Positions 1-12,332 of a stretch of DNA of 64,000 bases are shown here, one piece after another. The first letter of the stretch is position 1. Each line of letters begins with the position of its first letter. The notes under the pieces were generated by a model that was given only the letters and a program-made list of their open reading frames with translations, was not told the origin of the DNA and did no database searches. Source of the stretch: Necropsobacter massiliensis (GTDB taxonomy: Bacteria > Pseudomonadota > Gammaproteobacteria > Enterobacterales > Pasteurellaceae); NCBI RefSeq assembly GCF_000827595.2, contig NZ_LN776189.1, positions 1 to 64,000 of the forward strand, given 5' to 3'. The position numbers and the translations under genes were made by a program.

Positions 1-25
1 CAACGGCAACGGCAACGGCGTTTAG
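1..25 (+). CDS. 3' end of an unidentified gene (partial)
   Basis: The first bases read, in one frame, as three Asn-Gly pairs, Val and a TAG stop at 23-25, made by three tandem CAACGG-like hexamers. A USS-pair terminator follows at about 135-178, as expected downstream of a + strand gene. The rest of the gene lies outside the window, so the family cannot be named. A low-complexity Asn-Gly tail is the only visible property; the frame choice is inference. Confidence 0.3.
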
Positions 26-134
26 TTTTCATTAATTGGAATATTCAAAGTAAATGTTTACTCCACCCGCCTGATAAACCGAAAAATCCATACCAGATAA
101 TCGCCCCCTCCGGCAAATCCATCAAACAACCGAA

Positions 135-178
135 AAACGCACCGCACTTTTATGTTGATTAAAAAGTGCGGTGCGTTT
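135..178. terminator. bidirectional terminator made of paired USS
   Basis: Two Hin-type uptake signal cores face each other: ACCGCACTT at 141-149 and AAGTGCGGT at 164-172. The dyad extends to about 10-12 bp per arm (ACGCACCGCACTTTT and its complement), with a short loop. It would terminate the gene entering from the left. The rest of 26-461 is AT-rich and I see no gene in it. Confidence 0.7.
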
Positions 179-461
179 GCAAATATTTTTTTATTTATAA
201 TGATTGAATTTATTTTTGAGAAAATCTCATCTAGTATTTAGATGATTATCGCCGTATCAATTTTTTAATTAGTTTTTAATAATATTTCATGGCGTTACTT
301 TTTTAGCAAAATAATTATTTGCACTAAATTAATTGTAATTCCGAAATCCTTAAAATAAAATTTCAGAATTTCGACCGCGCTTTATTACATAATTTAAATT
401 TTAATTTTTAATCAGTATGTTAATAGTTAATTAAGGGAATTCGTTTAAATTGAGTATGTGT

Positions 462-1259
462 TCATTGATCTGTTTTTTCCTCTTTTTTAACTTCATCCCA
501 TAATAAGTCCATTTCCATGAGAGAAGTATTTTCTATCTTTTTTTCTTGATGGTAGAGTTTTTCTTCGACAGCCCGAAAGCGGCGTTCAAATTTTAAATTT
601 GCCTGACGTAAACTCTCTTCGGCAGAACAATGCAAATGACGGCTTAAATTCACTACGGCGAATAACAGATCCCCGATTTCTTCGTTGATTTTGGCGTGGT
701 TTTGCTCCGTTTGTTTCCACTCTTGGCGAGTTTCTTCCAGCTCTTCCTCTACTTTTGCGAAGACTTGCGCAACATCCTTCCAATCAAAGCCGACTTTTGC
801 ACAGCGTTTCTGCAACTTTTCCGCTCGCATCAGTGCCGGAAATGCGGTCGGAACATTATCCAAAATGGAGTGCTGCCCCTTTTGTTTATTTTCTTCAGCT
901 TTGACTTGGTTCCAATTAGACAGCGCCTCTTGCTCATTAGCGGCGCTGCTGTTACCGAATACATGGGGATGGCGACGAATAATTTTCTTTGCTACGTCTT
1001 GCACAACATCTTCAAAGGTAAATAATTTTTCTTCCGTTGCCAGTTGGCTGAGGAAAACGACTTGTAATAACAGATCGCCGAGTTCTTCCTTTAAATCGCG
1101 CGGGTTATTCTGCTCAATAGCATCAATAACTTCACAGCTTTCTTCAATTAGGCAAGGGATCATAGTTTGATAATTTTGCTTCAGATCCCAAGGGCATCCT
1201 CCATTTGGATCGCGTAATTTGGCAATTAAGTTAACAAAATCTTGAATAGAATAGTGCAT
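462..1259 (-). CDS. mazG: Nucleoside triphosphate pyrophosphohydrolase MazG
   Basis: Hydrolyses (d)NTPs to NMP plus pyrophosphate. In Enterobacteria it also lowers ppGpp under MazEF control. The 265 aa match the usual length of about 263 for the two-domain form. Both MazG repeats show the acidic metal-binding pattern: [11 protein letters not shown] with EELGDLL in the N-terminal half (about residues 39-65), and [10 protein letters not shown] with EEIGDLL in the C-terminal half (about 171-200). The N-terminal GGCPWDLKQ signature is typical. The ATG start at 1257-1259 is supported by family length. The gene stands alone, divergent from uspA. Confidence 0.95.
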   Translation of the reverse strand: MHYSIQDFVNLIAKLRDPNGGCPWDLKQNYQTMIPCLIEESCEVIDAIEQNNPRDLKEELGDLLLQVVFLSQLATEEKLFTFEDVVQDVAKKIIRRHPHVFGNSSAANEQEALSNWNQVKAEENKQKGQHSILDNVPTAFPALMRAEKLQKRCAKVGFDWKDVAQVFAKVEEELEETRQEWKQTEQNHAKINEEIGDLLFAVVNLSRHLHCSAEESLRQANLKFERRFRAVEEKLYHQEKKIENTSLMEMDLLWDEVKKEEKTDQ

Positions 1260-1443
1260 TTTTTATCCTGTAAATAACTTGAGTGACGGAATTAATCATA
1301 ACATAATCTTTGGGTTGGCATGAGCGGTAAAAAATAAAAAGTTTTTTCTAAAACGTGATCGAGTGCATATTTTTTTTGTCTTACTGGTGTTACTATAACT
1401 CCAAAATAAATTAATTAATCCCCGATCAGATAAGGAGTCAATT

Positions 1444-1869
1444 ATGTACAAACACATACTAGTGGCAATAGATCTTTCTGACGAAAGCCCATTTTTATTA
1501 GAAAAAGCTGCCGGCGTCGCGAAAAGACACGATGCAAAGTTGTCCATTATCCATGTTGACGTGAATTTCTCTGATCTTTATACCGGATTAATTGACGTTA
1601 ATATGTCTTCCATGCAGGATCGAATTTCTACCGAAACGCAGCAGGCATTAGTTCAACTTGCCGAACATTGCAGTTATCCGGTGTCGGAAAAATTAAGTGG
1701 CAGCGGAGATTTGGGGCAGGTGTTATCCGATGCGATTGAGCAATACGATGTGGATCTGTTGGTTACCGGTCATCATCAGGATTTCTGGAGCAAGCTGATG
1801 TCATCCACTCGTCAGGTGATGAACAATATTACGGTCGATATGCTGGTTGTGCCATTGCGGGAAGAATAG
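1444..1869 (+). CDS. uspA: Universal stress protein A
   Basis: Cytoplasmic stress protein of the UspA class, which lacks the ATP-binding loop. The 141 aa, the N-terminal [14 protein letters not shown] and the C-terminal [16 protein letters not shown]...DMLVVPL closely follow Enterobacterial UspA. AAGGAG precedes the ATG at good spacing, and a strong intrinsic terminator follows. It is monocistronic and divergent from mazG. Stress or starvation induction is known for the family but is not visible here. Confidence 0.95.
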   Translation: MYKHILVAIDLSDESPFLLEKAAGVAKRHDAKLSIIHVDVNFSDLYTGLIDVNMSSMQDRISTETQQALVQLAEHCSYPVSEKLSGSGDLGQVLSDAIEQYDVDLLVTGHHQDFWSKLMSSTRQVMNNITVDMLVVPLREE

Positions 1870-1896
1870 CTTTCGACAGTTTGCTTTACTTTATTC

Positions 1897-1937
1897 AAGG
1901 CTAAATTCATTCTAAAAGAGAATTTAGCCTTTTTCTT
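1897..1937 (+). terminator. Rho-independent terminator of uspA
   Basis: A perfect 12-bp stem (AAGGCTAAATTC at 1897-1908 with its complement at 1920-1931) is followed by a T-rich tract. It lies 28 bp after the uspA stop. Confidence 0.9.
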
Positions 1938-2070
1938 TTGGCTGTTGCGCGAATAATTCCTCCCTCTTGTAGCATGGCGACCACATAAAAATACTTTTTC
2001 TAAATTTCAAAAATATGTAACAATAAGCAAATTTATATAGCAGATTGATCAGATAATACAAGGCTTATTA

Positions 2071-4695
2071 ATGAAAACAACGGCAGAAATCAGAAAATCG
2101 TTCCTTGATTTTTTTCACAGTAAAGGACATCAGATCGTGCCAAGCAGTTCGCTTGTGCCAGAAAATGATCCAACCTTATTATTTACGAATGCGGGGATGA
2201 ATCAGTTTAAAGATGTCTTCCTCGGTATGGATAAACGCCCCTATTCACGAGCAACGACGGCCCAACGTTGCGTCCGAGCCGGCGGAAAGCATAACGATTT
2301 GGAAAATGTAGGTTATACCGCACGTCACCACACGTTTTTTGAAATGTTGGGGAATTTCAGCTTTGGCGATTATTTTAAACAGGATGCGATTAAATTCGGC
2401 TGGGAATTTTTGACTTCCTCTGAGTGGTTAGGGTTGCCGAAAGAAAAACTGTGGGTGACCGTATATCAGGCAGACGATGAAGCTTATGATATTTGGCATA
2501 ATCAGGTCGGCGTTCCGGCCGATCGAATTATTCGTATCGGTGATAATAAAGGTGTGCCTTATGCCTCGGATAATTTCTGGCAAATGGGCGATACCGGTCC
2601 TTGCGGTCCTTGTACTGAAATTTTTTACGATCACGGCGAGCATATCTGGGGCGGACCGCCGGGATCAGCGGAGGAAGACGGCGACCGTTATATTGAGATT
2701 TGGAACATTGTTTTCATGCAGTTTAACCGGCAGGCTGACGGCACGATGGAAAAACTGCCGAGACCGTCGGTCGATACGGGTATGGGGTTAGAGCGCATTG
2801 CCGCCGTGTTGCAGCATGTTAATTCAAATTACGATATTGATATTTTCCGCAAATTAATCGCTAAAGTAGCGGAACTGACTGGAGAAACGGATCTTGCGAA
2901 TAAATCATTGCGCGTAATTGCCGATCATATTCGTTCGTGCGCCTATTTAATTGCTGACGGCGTGATCCCGTCTAATGAAGGTCGCGGCTATGTATTGCGC
3001 CGGATTATTCGCCGTGCAGTGCGTCATGGTCATTTATTGGGTGCGAAAGAAACCTTCTTTTATAAATTGGTGCCGACATTAATTGAGGTCATGGCAGAGG
3101 CCGGTCAGGATGTGAAAAATAAACAGACGAACGTTGAAAGATTGCTGCGTCTGGAAGAAGAGCAGTTCGCTCGTACGCTGGAACGTGGCTTGACATTATT
3201 GGATGATGCCCTAGCCAAGGTGGAGAATAACATGTTATCCGGCGAGGTCGCGTTTAAATTATACGATACTTACGGTTTTCCGTTGGATTTAACTGCCGAT
3301 GTTTGCCGTGAGCGCAATATTGCCATTGATGAAGCCGGATTTGAGCGCGAAATGGAAGCGCAGCGTATCCGCGCCCAATCGGCAAGCCAGTTCGGGGTTG
3401 ATTATAATAATATTATTCGCGTGGACGGCTCGACGAAGTTTGAAGGCTACCAAGAGTCGGAAAGTCTTGCAAAAATCACCGCACTTTTCCACGACGGCAA
3501 ATCCGTGGAAAGCATCAAAGCCGGGCAAAGTGCGGTCGTTATTTTAGAAAATACACCGTTTTATGCGGAGTCCGGCGGGCAGATCGGCGACAGCGGTCGT
3601 TTGGAAGGACAAAATTTTACTTTCACTGTTAATGATACGCAAAAATACGGTCAGGTTTTCGGGCATATCGGTGAATTAACCCAAGGGGCGTTATCGGTAG
3701 GGCAATCGGTCAATGCCGTGGTGGATGTTGCGCGCCGGCGTCGCATTGCGTTAAATCACTCGGCGACACACTTATTGCATGCCGCTTTACGTCAGGTGTT
3801 GGGCGAGCATGTCGCACAGCGCGGTTCGTTGGTTTCCGATAGCGCGTTGCGTTTTGACTTTACTCACCCTGAAGCGATCAGCAAGGCACAGTTGTTTGAG
3901 GTTGAACGTATTGTGAACCGGGAAATTCGTGCCAATCACGTGGTACAGACGGCGGTAATGGATTTAGAGGCGGCGAAAGCACAAGGTGCCATGGCGTTGT
4001 TTGGGGAAAAATATGCTGAGAAAGTGCGTGTGTTGACCATGGGCGATTTTTCCATTGAGCTTTGTGGCGGTATTCATGCCAGACGTACCGGCGATATCGG
4101 TTTATTTAAAATAATCAGTGAAGCGGCGATTGCCGCCGGCGTGCGCCGTATTGAGGCGTTGACCGGTGAAAATGCGCTTCATTGGCTACATGAACAGCAA
4201 GTACTATTAACTCAAAGTGCCGAATTGCTGAAATCAGACGTAAACTCTATTGCAGAAAAAATTCAGCAATTGCAGGATAAAGCCAAGAAAACGGAAAAAG
4301 AATTGCAGCAGTTAAAAGAAAGAGCTGCCATGCAAACTGGTTCGGATTTAGCCAAAAGTGCGGTGAAAATTAACGGCGTTTCTGTCGTTTTACAGCAGCT
4401 GGACGGTATTGAAAGTAAATCATTGCGTGTAATGGTAGATGATCTGAAAAATCAGCTGGGTTCCGCGGTTATCGTGTTTGCCTCAGTTATTGAAGGAAAA
4501 GTGAATTTGATCGTTGGCGTCAGCGCGGATTTAACTGCTAAAGTGAAAGCCGGCGAGCTGGTGAATTTAATGGCTCAGCATGTCGGCGGCAAAGGCGGCG
4601 GTCGTCCTGATATGGCAATGGCAGGCGGCTCGCAGCCTGAGCATGTTACGCAAGCATTGTCAGTGTGTGCCGATTGGTTGCAGCTGAATTTATAG
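2071..4695 (+). CDS. alaS: Alanyl-tRNA synthetase
   Basis: Charges tRNA-Ala and edits Ser/Gly mischarging. The 874 aa match full-length bacterial AlaRS. The order is an N-terminal class II catalytic domain ([15 protein letters not shown], then [11 protein letters not shown]), the tRNA-recognition region, an editing domain with HSATH at about 563-567 and CGGIH at about 666-670 (the zinc ligands), a coiled coil at about 715-760, and a glycine-rich C-Ala domain ending in [15 protein letters not shown]. Three Hin-type USS cores lie inside the gene (near 3478, 3530 and 4355), so uptake signals are tolerated in this essential reading frame. csrA follows 156 bp downstream, the common gammaproteobacterial order. 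Confidence 0.98.
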   Translation: MKTTAEIRKSFLDFFHSKGHQIVPSSSLVPENDPTLLFTNAGMNQFKDVFLGMDKRPYSRATTAQRCVRAGGKHNDLENVGYTARHHTFFEMLGNFSFGDYFKQDAIKFGWEFLTSSEWLGLPKEKLWVTVYQADDEAYDIWHNQVGVPADRIIRIGDNKGVPYASDNFWQMGDTGPCGPCTEIFYDHGEHIWGGPPGSAEEDGDRYIEIWNIVFMQFNRQADGTMEKLPRPSVDTGMGLERIAAVLQHVNSNYDIDIFRKLIAKVAELTGETDLANKSLRVIADHIRSCAYLIADGVIPSNEGRGYVLRRIIRRAVRHGHLLGAKETFFYKLVPTLIEVMAEAGQDVKNKQTNVERLLRLEEEQFARTLERGLTLLDDALAKVENNMLSGEVAFKLYDTYGFPLDLTADVCRERNIAIDEAGFEREMEAQRIRAQSASQFGVDYNNIIRVDGSTKFEGYQESESLAKITALFHDGKSVESIKAGQSAVVILENTPFYAESGGQIGDSGRLEGQNFTFTVNDTQKYGQVFGHIGELTQGALSVGQSVNAVVDVARRRRIALNHSATHLLHAALRQVLGEHVAQRGSLVSDSALRFDFTHPEAISKAQLFEVERIVNREIRANHVVQTAVMDLEAAKAQGAMALFGEKYAEKVRVLTMGDFSIELCGGIHARRTGDIGLFKIISEAAIAAGVRRIEALTGENALHWLHEQQVLLTQSAELLKSDVNSIAEKIQQLQDKAKKTEKELQQLKERAAMQTGSDLAKSAVKINGVSVVLQQLDGIESKSLRVMVDDLKNQLGSAVIVFASVIEGKVNLIVGVSADLTAKVKAGELVNLMAQHVGGKGGGRPDMAMAGGSQPEHVTQALSVCADWLQLNL

Positions 4696-4851
4696 ACGGA
4701 AATTTTGTGCCATAACTCACAACTTTGAGTTTTATTGATAACGCTCGGAGGTTAAATGCGTTACGATAATGTGGGTTGCACTATGAGTTTAGAATAAGGA
4801 TGTTAGGTGAACGATAGGATATCGCATCAAATGATCAAATGAGGAGGTTAT

Positions 4852-5034
4852 ATGCTGATCTTAACCAGAAAAGTTGGCGAGAGCTTGCTCATTGGTGATG
4901 ACGTTTCCATCACGATACTGAATATTCGTGGTAACCAAGTGAAAATTGGTGTGAAGGCGCCAAAAGATGTTTCTGTTCATAGGGAAGAAATTTACCAACG
5001 CATTAAAGAGGCGCAGGATGAACAGCAATCTTAA
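4852..5034 (+). CDS. csrA: Carbon storage regulator CsrA
   Basis: Homodimeric RNA-binding post-transcriptional regulator that binds GGA motifs in mRNA leaders. The 60 aa start [17 protein letters not shown] and contain the conserved [12 protein letters not shown] segment with the RNA-contacting Arg. An unusually perfect AGGAGG (4842-4847) lies 4 bp before the ATG. It contains the GGA core, so CsrA autoregulation is plausible (inference). Confidence 0.97.
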   Translation: MLILTRKVGESLLIGDDVSITILNIRGNQVKIGVKAPKDVSVHREEIYQRIKEAQDEQQS

Positions 5035-5067
5035 CGAGCTTTGTAATTGGTAAGAAATGGAGAAGTT

Positions 5068-6432
5068 ATGAGTAAATTGACTTGCTTTAAAGCTTATGAT
5101 ATCCGTGGTCGCTTAGGCGACGAGCTGAATGCGGATATTGTTTATCGGATAGGGCGTGCGTTCGGGCAGTTTCTAAAACCGAAAACTATTGTTGTCGGCG
5201 GTGATGTCCGGTTGACCAGTAAGGAGCTGAAAAGCGCGGTAACAAACGGTTTGCTGGATTCCGGCGTTAATGTGATTGACCTCGGTGAAACCGGAACGGA
5301 AGAAGTGTATTTCGCCACCTCATTCTTAAAGGCCGACGGCGGAATTGAGGTGACAGCAAGCCATAATCCGATGGATTATAACGGACTGAAATTAGTCCGC
5401 GAAGGATCTCGTCCGATTAGCGCGGATACCGGTCTGGCGGATATTCAGCGTTTAGCGGAGGAAAATCATTTTCCGCCGGTAACACGGCGCGGCGAGTATA
5501 AACAACTTTCCGTATTGGGCGATTATGTAGAGCATCTGTTATCGTATATTAATTTAGATAACCTGAAACCAATGAAACTGGTGATCAATTCCGGTAATGG
5601 CGCTGCTGGCCATGTGATTGATGCGATCGAAGCGCAATTTAGAGCAAAACGCGTGCCGGTGGAATTTGTTAAGGTGCATAATAATCCGGACGGCACGTTT
5701 CCGAACGGTATCCCTAATCCGTTACTGCATGAAAACCGTCAGGATACCATTGATGCGGTACTTGCCAACAAGGCTGATATGGGGATTGCCTTTGACGGCG
5801 ATTTTGACCGTTGTTTCCTGTTTGATGAAAACGGCGGGTTTATTGAAGGTTATTATATCGTCGGGTTGCTTGGACGGGCGTTTTTACAGAAAAATAAAGG
5901 GGCGAAAATCATTTATGATCCGCGCCTGATTTGGAACACGATTAAACTGGTGGAAGAAAACGGCGGCGAAGCGGTGATGTCGAAGTCCGGACATTCGTTC
6001 ATTAAAGAGAAAATGCGTGCGGTCGATGCGATTTATGGCGGCGAAATGAGCGCGCATCATTATTTCCGTGATTTCTTCTACTGTGATAGTGGTATGATCC
6101 CTTGGCTGTTGGTGATGGAATTAGTCTGCACCACCGGTCAAACCCTGGGGCAACTTGTTGGTGACAGTATTGATACTTATCCATCGCCGGGCGAAATCAA
6201 CAGTAAACTGGCGGATGCTAAATCTGCCATTGCGCGCGTACGTGCCGCTTATGAGAAAGATGCCATCCGAGTCGATGAGATCGACGGCATTAGTATTGAA
6301 TATCCTGAATGGCGTTTCAATTTACGCAGCTCCAACACCGAACCGGTCGTGCGTTTAAACCTTGAAACCCGTGGGGATAAACAATTAATGACGGAAAAAA
6401 CCGAAGAAATTTTGGCGTTATTACGTCAATAA
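5068..6432 (+). CDS. manB: Phosphomannomutase / phosphohexomutase
   Basis: Interconverts mannose 6-phosphate and mannose 1-phosphate for GDP-sugar and polysaccharide synthesis. The protein is about 454 aa from the ATG at 5068; an in-frame TTG at 5047 is possible, but GGAGAAG precedes 5068. It has the phosphoserine loop TASHNP (Ser98), the metal loop DGDFDR (from Asp243), the sugar-binding [10 protein letters not shown] and the phosphate-binding [11 protein letters not shown] near the C-terminus. No manC is adjacent; the next gene, galU, also feeds nucleotide-sugar synthesis. Exact hexose specificity (PMM only or PMM/PGM) cannot be read from sequence. Confidence 0.9.
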   Translation: MSKLTCFKAYDIRGRLGDELNADIVYRIGRAFGQFLKPKTIVVGGDVRLTSKELKSAVTNGLLDSGVNVIDLGETGTEEVYFATSFLKADGGIEVTASHNPMDYNGLKLVREGSRPISADTGLADIQRLAEENHFPPVTRRGEYKQLSVLGDYVEHLLSYINLDNLKPMKLVINSGNGAAGHVIDAIEAQFRAKRVPVEFVKVHNNPDGTFPNGIPNPLLHENRQDTIDAVLANKADMGIAFDGDFDRCFLFDENGGFIEGYYIVGLLGRAFLQKNKGAKIIYDPRLIWNTIKLVEENGGEAVMSKSGHSFIKEKMRAVDAIYGGEMSAHHYFRDFFYCDSGMIPWLLVMELVCTTGQTLGQLVGDSIDTYPSPGEINSKLADAKSAIARVRAAYEKDAIRVDEIDGISIEYPEWRFNLRSSNTEPVVRLNLETRGDKQLMTEKTEEILALLRQ

Positions 6433-6444
6433 TTAAGCTAAAAT

Positions 6445-6490
6445 GGACCGCACTTTACTGATTCGATTGGAAAAAGTGCGGTTATTTATT
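6445..6490. terminator. USS-pair terminator between manB and galU
   Basis: Inverted Hin-type USS cores (ACCGCACTTT at 6447-6456 and AAAGTGCGGT at 6473-6482) form a 10-bp stem with a T-rich trailer. It makes manB and galU separate transcription units. Confidence 0.75.
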
Positions 6491-6510
6491 ATTGAGAATA
6501 AGGAAAACCA

Positions 6511-7401
6511 ATGAAAGCAATTATTCCGGTCGCCGGGCTGGGTACGCGCATGCTACCAGCAACTAAAGCAATTCCGAAAGAAATGCTAACCTTAGTGGAT
6601 AAACCGCTGATCCAATATGTTGTGAACGAATGTATTGCGGCAGGTATCAAAGAAATTGTGCTGGTCACGCATTCTTCAAAAAATGCGATTGAAAACCATT
6701 TTGATACCTCATTTGAATTGGAAACGATGTTGGAAAAACGGGTGAAGCGTCAGCTATTGGACGAAGTTCGGTCTATTTGTCCAAAAGACGTGACGATTAT
6801 GCACGTTCGGCAAGGAAATGCCAAAGGTCTGGGACATGCAGTATTATGCGGGCATCCGCTCGTGGGAGATGAACCTTTTGCTGTGGTTTTGCCGGATGTG
6901 TTGTTGGCAGATTTCAGTGCGGATCAGAAAAAAGAGAACCTGAGCGCTATGCTGGCACGTTTTCATGCAACGCAAGCCAGTCAGATTATGGTCGCACCGG
7001 TAGATAAGAATAATGTGAACAGTTACGGTATTGTTGATTGCGGCGGTGTTGAATTGAACGTGGGGGAAAGTGCAAAAATTAACAGTATTGTGGAAAAACC
7101 AAGTGTTGAGGATGCGCCGTCCAATCTGGCGGTTGTCGGACGTTATGTGTTTTCCGCTTCCATTTGGCCTTTATTAGAAAAAACACCGGTTGGTGTTGGT
7201 GATGAAATTCAGTTAACCGATGCCATTGATATGCTGATTGAGAAAGAAACTGTCGAAGCATTTCATCAGACCGGGGAAAATTTTGATTGCGGTGATAAGC
7301 TGGGTTATATGCAGGCTTTTGTTGAATATGGCTTACATCATCCGCAGCTGGGCGAGAAATTTACAGCTTATTTGAAAAAACTGACTAAATCGTTGTCTTG
7401 A
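6511..7401 (+). CDS. galU: UTP-glucose-1-phosphate uridylyltransferase
   Basis: Makes UDP-glucose from glucose 1-phosphate and UTP for LOS, capsule and galactose metabolism. The 296 aa match GalU. The nucleotide-binding G-rich loop [18 protein letters not shown] lies at about residues 9-26, followed by the substrate-site segments KGLGHAV and VEKP. A TAAGGA Shine-Dalgarno lies 6 bp before the ATG. Confidence 0.96.
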   Translation: MKAIIPVAGLGTRMLPATKAIPKEMLTLVDKPLIQYVVNECIAAGIKEIVLVTHSSKNAIENHFDTSFELETMLEKRVKRQLLDEVRSICPKDVTIMHVRQGNAKGLGHAVLCGHPLVGDEPFAVVLPDVLLADFSADQKKENLSAMLARFHATQASQIMVAPVDKNNVNSYGIVDCGGVELNVGESAKINSIVEKPSVEDAPSNLAVVGRYVFSASIWPLLEKTPVGVGDEIQLTDAIDMLIEKETVEAFHQTGENFDCGDKLGYMQAFVEYGLHHPQLGEKFTAYLKKLTKSLS

Positions 7402-7415
7402 TAACCGATCAATAA

Positions 7416-7445
7416 AAACGGCAGTTGATTCTGCCGTTTGCACAT
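7416..7445. terminator. Intrinsic terminator after galU
   Basis: A 9-bp stem AAACGGCAG / CTGCCGTTT (7416-7424 and 7431-7439) lies between the convergent galU and aqpZ, so it can serve both. Confidence 0.75.
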
Positions 7446-7484
7446 TCTGATGAGGCCGCATTGTGCTGCGGCTTGTCTGATTAT

Positions 7485-8177
7485 TTATGCTTTCTTTTGT
7501 AATAATGTGCGGTAAATAATGCCGCCGAGTATGCCGCCGATAATCGGAGCGACCCAGAACACCCACAGTTGTTCAAGCGCCCAACTGCCTTGGAAGATGG
7601 CGACCGCGGTGCTGCGTGCCGGGTTTACCGAGGTATTGGAAACCGGAATACTGATCAAATGAATTAATGTTAGTCCTAAACCGATAGCGAGCGGTGCAAA
7701 TCCGGCCGGGGCGTTTTTATCTGTTGCACCGTGAATAATAATCAGGAAGAATGCAGTTAATACAATTTCTGCAATAATGACCGCACTGAGCGAAAAACCG
7801 TTCGGCGAATGTTCGCCGTAGCCATTTGAAGCGAAGCCGGCGCTTGCGTCAAAGCCTGCTTTGCCGGAGGCGATAGCGTATAAGACGGCCGCGCCGATAA
7901 TGCCACCGATAACCTGCGCAATAATATAAGGCAATGCGTCTTTTGTATTAAAACGACCGCCAGCAACTAAACCTAAAGTCACCGCTGGATTAAAGTGACC
8001 GCCGGAAATATGCCCGACGGCATAAGCCATCGTCAACACCGTCAAACCGAATGCTAACGCTACGCCAGCAAAGCCGATACCTAGTTGCGGATAAGCTGCC
8101 GCTAACACCGCACTGCCGCAGCCACCGAACACGAGCCAGAAAGTTCCGAACAATTCAGCTGATAATTTTTTAAGCAT
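7485..8177 (-). CDS. aqpZ: Aquaporin Z
   Basis: Inner-membrane water channel of 230 aa with six membrane spans. Both NPA half-helix motifs are present (residues 63-65 and 185-187). The selectivity-filter residues Phe43, His173, Thr182 and Arg188 match the water-selective (not glycerol) AqpZ pattern. The start ATG at 8177 is preceded by an AGAGG-type ribosome site. It is convergent with galU. Confidence 0.95.
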   Translation of the reverse strand: MLKKLSAELFGTFWLVFGGCGSAVLAAAYPQLGIGFAGVALAFGLTVLTMAYAVGHISGGHFNPAVTLGLVAGGRFNTKDALPYIIAQVIGGIIGAAVLYAIASGKAGFDASAGFASNGYGEHSPNGFSLSAVIIAEIVLTAFFLIIIHGATDKNAPAGFAPLAIGLGLTLIHLISIPVSNTSVNPARSTAVAIFQGSWALEQLWVFWVAPIIGGILGGIIYRTLLQKKA

Positions 8178-8408
8178 AATAAACCTCTATAAATATTGTT
8201 AGATAAAAGAAAATACATCACGGAATGCTGTGTAGCATACTATGTTGCTATTTTTCCTCCAATTAGAGTGGGTTTTGCTGAGGAAGTTGCGTAAATTTCT
8301 GTAAATCTTGTCGGAAATCCGGAAGTCTTGATGTCCGGATTGTTATTTAATCTGTTTTTCATTAGAATGTGCGATAAATAGTAAGGTTATTTTATGAAGG
8401 TTGGCAAG

Positions 8409-8726
8409 ATGGCGGAATGGGACGGCAAATATATTAGCCCTTATGCAGAGCACGGTAAGAAAAGCGAGCAAGTCAAAAAAATCACAGTTTCAATCCCGAT
8501 CAAGGTATTAGAGATTTTAACTAATGAAAGGACGCGACGTCAGATCCGAAATTTGCGCCATGCAACCAATAGCGAACTGCTGTGTGAGGCGTTTCTGCAT
8601 GCGTTTACCGGGCAGCCGTTACCGAGTGATGCCGATTTGCTGAAAGACCGGCATGATGAAATTCCTGAGCAGGCAAAGCAGGTTATGCGTGAGTTGGGGA
8701 TCGACCCGGATAAATGGGAATATTAA
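8409..8726 (+). CDS. metJ: Methionine repressor MetJ
   Basis: Ribbon-helix-helix repressor of methionine biosynthesis using S-adenosylmethionine as corepressor. From [20 protein letters not shown] it is 105 aa, the family length. An upstream in-frame ATG at 8394 would add five residues, and I consider it unlikely. The DNA-contacting beta strand is [15 protein letters not shown], and [19 protein letters not shown] is near identical to Enterobacteria. I see no convincing tandem met boxes upstream. Confidence 0.96.
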   Translation: MAEWDGKYISPYAEHGKKSEQVKKITVSIPIKVLEILTNERTRRQIRNLRHATNSELLCEAFLHAFTGQPLPSDADLLKDRHDEIPEQAKQVMRELGIDPDKWEY

Positions 8727-8735
8727 ACAATCGGC

Positions 8736-8764
8736 TTGCAATGCTTGGTGATTATCAGTATAAT
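8736..8764 (+). promoter_or_regulatory. Sigma-70 promoter of the S10 operon
   Basis: TTGCAA (8736-8741), a 17-bp spacer and a perfect TATAAT (8759-8764) start just after the metJ stop. Transcription from about 8771 would give a leader of about 184 nt before rpsJ, close to the long leader known for the E. coli S10 operon. Confidence 0.75.
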
Positions 8765-8770
8765 CCACGA

Positions 8771-9266
<496 letters not shown>

Positions 9267-9282
9267 TTAAGAGGTTATTACA

Positions 9283-9909
9283 ATGATTGGTTTAATCGGT
9301 CGTAAAGTTGGTATGACCCGTGTCTTCACTGAAGACGGTGTGTCGATTCCAGTTACCGTTATCGAAATCGAAGCCAACCGTGTGACTCAAGTTAAAACTC
9401 TTGAAAACGATGGCTATACTGCAGTTCAAGTTACTACAGGTTCAAAAAAAGCGAGCCGTGTAACTAAGCCTGAAGCAGGTCATTTCGTGAAAGCAGGTGT
9501 TGAAGCTGGTCGCGGTTTATGGGAATTCCGTACTGAAGGTGAAGAATTCACTTTAGGTCAGGAGATTAATGTTGACATCTTTACCGATGTCAAAAAAGTC
9601 GATGTTACCGGTACATCTAAAGGTAAAGGTTTCCAAGGCGGCGTTAAGCGTTGGAATTTCCGTACTCAAGATGCAACTCATGGTAACTCTTTATCACATC
9701 GTGTACTTGGTTCTATTGGTCAAAACCAAACACCGGGTCGTGTGTTTAAAGGTAAAAAAATGGCAGGACATTTGGGTAATGAACGTGTAACCGTTCAATC
9801 CCTGGAAGTTGTTCGTGTAGATGCCGAGCGTAAATTGCTACTTGTTAAAGGTGCCGTTCCGGGTGCGACGGGTAGTGATCTTATCGTAAAACCGGCAATC
9901 AAAGCATAA
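9283..9909 (+). CDS. rplC: Ribosomal protein L3
   Basis: Early 50S assembly protein near the peptidyl-transferase centre, 208 aa. It has [15 protein letters not shown] at the N-terminus and the long central extension [20 protein letters not shown], which contains the glutamine that PrmB methylates in E. coli. Confidence 0.98.
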   Translation: MIGLIGRKVGMTRVFTEDGVSIPVTVIEIEANRVTQVKTLENDGYTAVQVTTGSKKASRVTKPEAGHFVKAGVEAGRGLWEFRTEGEEFTLGQEINVDIFTDVKKVDVTGTSKGKGFQGGVKRWNFRTQDATHGNSLSHRVLGSIGQNQTPGRVFKGKKMAGHLGNERVTVQSLEVVRVDAERKLLLVKGAVPGATGSDLIVKPAIKA

Positions 9910-9925
9910 GTCTGGGAGATAGATG

Positions 9926-10531
9926 ATGGAATTACAAGTTAAAGATGCACAGAGTGCGTTAACTGTTTCTGAAACTACCTTCGGACGTGAGTTTAACGAA
10001 GCGTTGATTCACCAAGTTGTTGTTGCTTATGCAGCAGGTGCTCGTCAAGGTTCTCGTGCGCAAAAAACTCGTGCTGAAGTGTCTGGTTCAGGTAAAAAAC
10101 CTTGGCGTCAAAAAGGTACAGGTCGTGCCCGTTCCGGTGATATTAAATCACCAATCTGGCGTTCCGGTGGCGTGACTTTTGCGGCGAAACCACAAGATCA
10201 CAGCCAAAAAGTGAACAAAAAAATGTACCGTGGTGCAATTAAAAGCATTCTTTCTGAATTAGTTCGCCAAGATCGTTTGGTTGTGGTGGAAAAATTCGAA
10301 GTTGAAGCACCGAAAACGAAAGTTTTAGTACAAAAATTAAAAGAATTAGCACTGGAAGACGTGTTAATTATCACAGCAGGTTTAGATGAGAACCTATTCT
10401 TAGCCGCACGTAATCTTTACAAAGTTGATGTACGTGATGTACAGGGAATCGATCCAGTAAGCTTAATCGCTTTCGATAAAGTGGTCGTTACTGTGGATGC
10501 TGTGAAACAGATTGAGGAGATGTTAGCATGA
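9926..10531 (+). CDS. rplD: Ribosomal protein L4
   Basis: 50S protein lining the exit tunnel and, in gammaproteobacteria, the autogenous repressor of this operon. It is 201 aa from the second of two adjacent ATGs (9923 and 9926), matching the E. coli start MELxxKDAQSAL. The basic tunnel loop [18 protein letters not shown] is intact. It overlaps rplW by 4 bp (ATGA), implying translational coupling. Confidence 0.97.
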   Translation: MELQVKDAQSALTVSETTFGREFNEALIHQVVVAYAAGARQGSRAQKTRAEVSGSGKKPWRQKGTGRARSGDIKSPIWRSGGVTFAAKPQDHSQKVNKKMYRGAIKSILSELVRQDRLVVVEKFEVEAPKTKVLVQKLKELALEDVLIITAGLDENLFLAARNLYKVDVRDVQGIDPVSLIAFDKVVVTVDAVKQIEEMLA

Positions 10532-10830
10532 GCCAACAAGAACGTTTGCTAAAAGTGTTAAAAGCACCTCACGTCTCTGAGAAAGCAACCAATAACGCTG
10601 AGAAGTCAAACACTATCGTTTTCAAAGTTGCGTTAGACGCAAATAAAGTTGAGATTGCCAATGCAGTCGCACAGCTGTTTGAAGTGAAAGTGGATTCTGT
10701 ACGTACCGTAGTAGTGAAAGGCAAAACTAAACGCCGTGGAGCTAAACTGGGTCGTCGCAGTGACTGGAAAAAAGCTTATGTCACTCTTCAGGAAGGTCAG
10801 TCTCTTGACTTTGTTGAAGGTGCAGAGTAA
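10528..10830 (+). CDS. rplW: Ribosomal protein L23
   Basis: Tunnel-exit protein that docks trigger factor and SRP, 100 aa. It contains [20 protein letters not shown] and the basic loop [20 protein letters not shown]. It is translationally coupled to rplD. Confidence 0.97.
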   Translation: MSQQERLLKVLKAPHVSEKATNNAEKSNTIVFKVALDANKVEIANAVAQLFEVKVDSVRTVVVKGKTKRRGAKLGRRSDWKKAYVTLQEGQSLDFVEGAE

Positions 10831-10850
10831 TTACGGAGGAGTAGATAACA

Positions 10851-11672
10851 ATGGCTATCGTTAAATGTAAGCCGACCTCCGCTGGTCGTCGTCACGTTGT
10901 TAAAATCGTAAACCCTGAATTACATAAGGGTAAACCTTACGCACCGTTATTAGATACTAAATCTAAAACCGGCGGGCGTAATAATTTAGGACGTATCACT
11001 ACCCGTCATATCGGTGGTGGGCATAAACAACATTACCGTCTAATCGATTTCAAACGTAACAAATTAGATATTCCGGCGGTTGTTGAGCGTCTTGAATATG
11101 ACCCGAATCGTTCTGCGAATATCGCTTTAGTGTTATATAAAGACGGTGAACGTCGTTATATTCTGGCGCCTAAAGGATTAAGCGCAGGTGATCAAATCCA
11201 AGCTGGTGTGAATGCGCCAATTAAAGTGGGTAATGCGTTACCTATGCGTAACATTCCAGTTGGTTCAACCGTACATAACGTTGAATTAAAACCCGGCAAA
11301 GGCGGTCAAATCGCGCGTTCTGCGGGCAGCTATGTACAGATCATTGCCCGCGAAGGTAATTATGTGACTCTACGTCTTCGTTCCGGCGAAATGCGTAAAG
11401 TACTTGCTGAGTGTACTGCAACCATCGGTGAAGTAGGTAACTCAGAACATATGCTTCGTGTTCTTGGTAAAGCGGGCGCAAACCGTTGGAGAGGTATTCG
11501 TCCGACTGTTCGCGGTACTGCAATGAACCCAGTTGACCACCCACATGGTGGTGGTGAAGGCCGTAACTTCGGTAAACATCCAGTTACTCCTTGGGGCGTT
11601 CAAACCAAAGGTAAGAAAACTCGCCATAACAAACGTACTGATAAATACATCGTACGTCGTCGTGGTAAATAA
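10851..11672 (+). CDS. rplB: Ribosomal protein L2
   Basis: Conserved 50S protein needed for subunit association and peptidyl transfer, 273 aa. It has the OB/SH3 core and the C-terminal [13 protein letters not shown] motif with the invariant His. GGAGGAG precedes the ATG. Confidence 0.98.
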   Translation: MAIVKCKPTSAGRRHVVKIVNPELHKGKPYAPLLDTKSKTGGRNNLGRITTRHIGGGHKQHYRLIDFKRNKLDIPAVVERLEYDPNRSANIALVLYKDGERRYILAPKGLSAGDQIQAGVNAPIKVGNALPMRNIPVGSTVHNVELKPGKGGQIARSAGSYVQIIAREGNYVTLRLRSGEMRKVLAECTATIGEVGNSEHMLRVLGKAGANRWRGIRPTVRGTAMNPVDHPHGGGEGRNFGKHPVTPWGVQTKGKKTRHNKRTDKYIVRRRGK

Positions 11673-11685
11673 TTGTTATTAATAA

Positions 11686-11973
<288 letters not shown>

Positions 11974-11980
11974 GGGGTAA

Positions 11981-12316
<336 letters not shown>

Positions 12317-12332
12317 TCGTAGAGGAATAACA

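Noticed and set aside
8178-8408. Met-box operators upstream of metJ
   Set aside because: Only weak, non-tandem AGACGTCT-like matches are present, not enough to call MetJ autoregulation.
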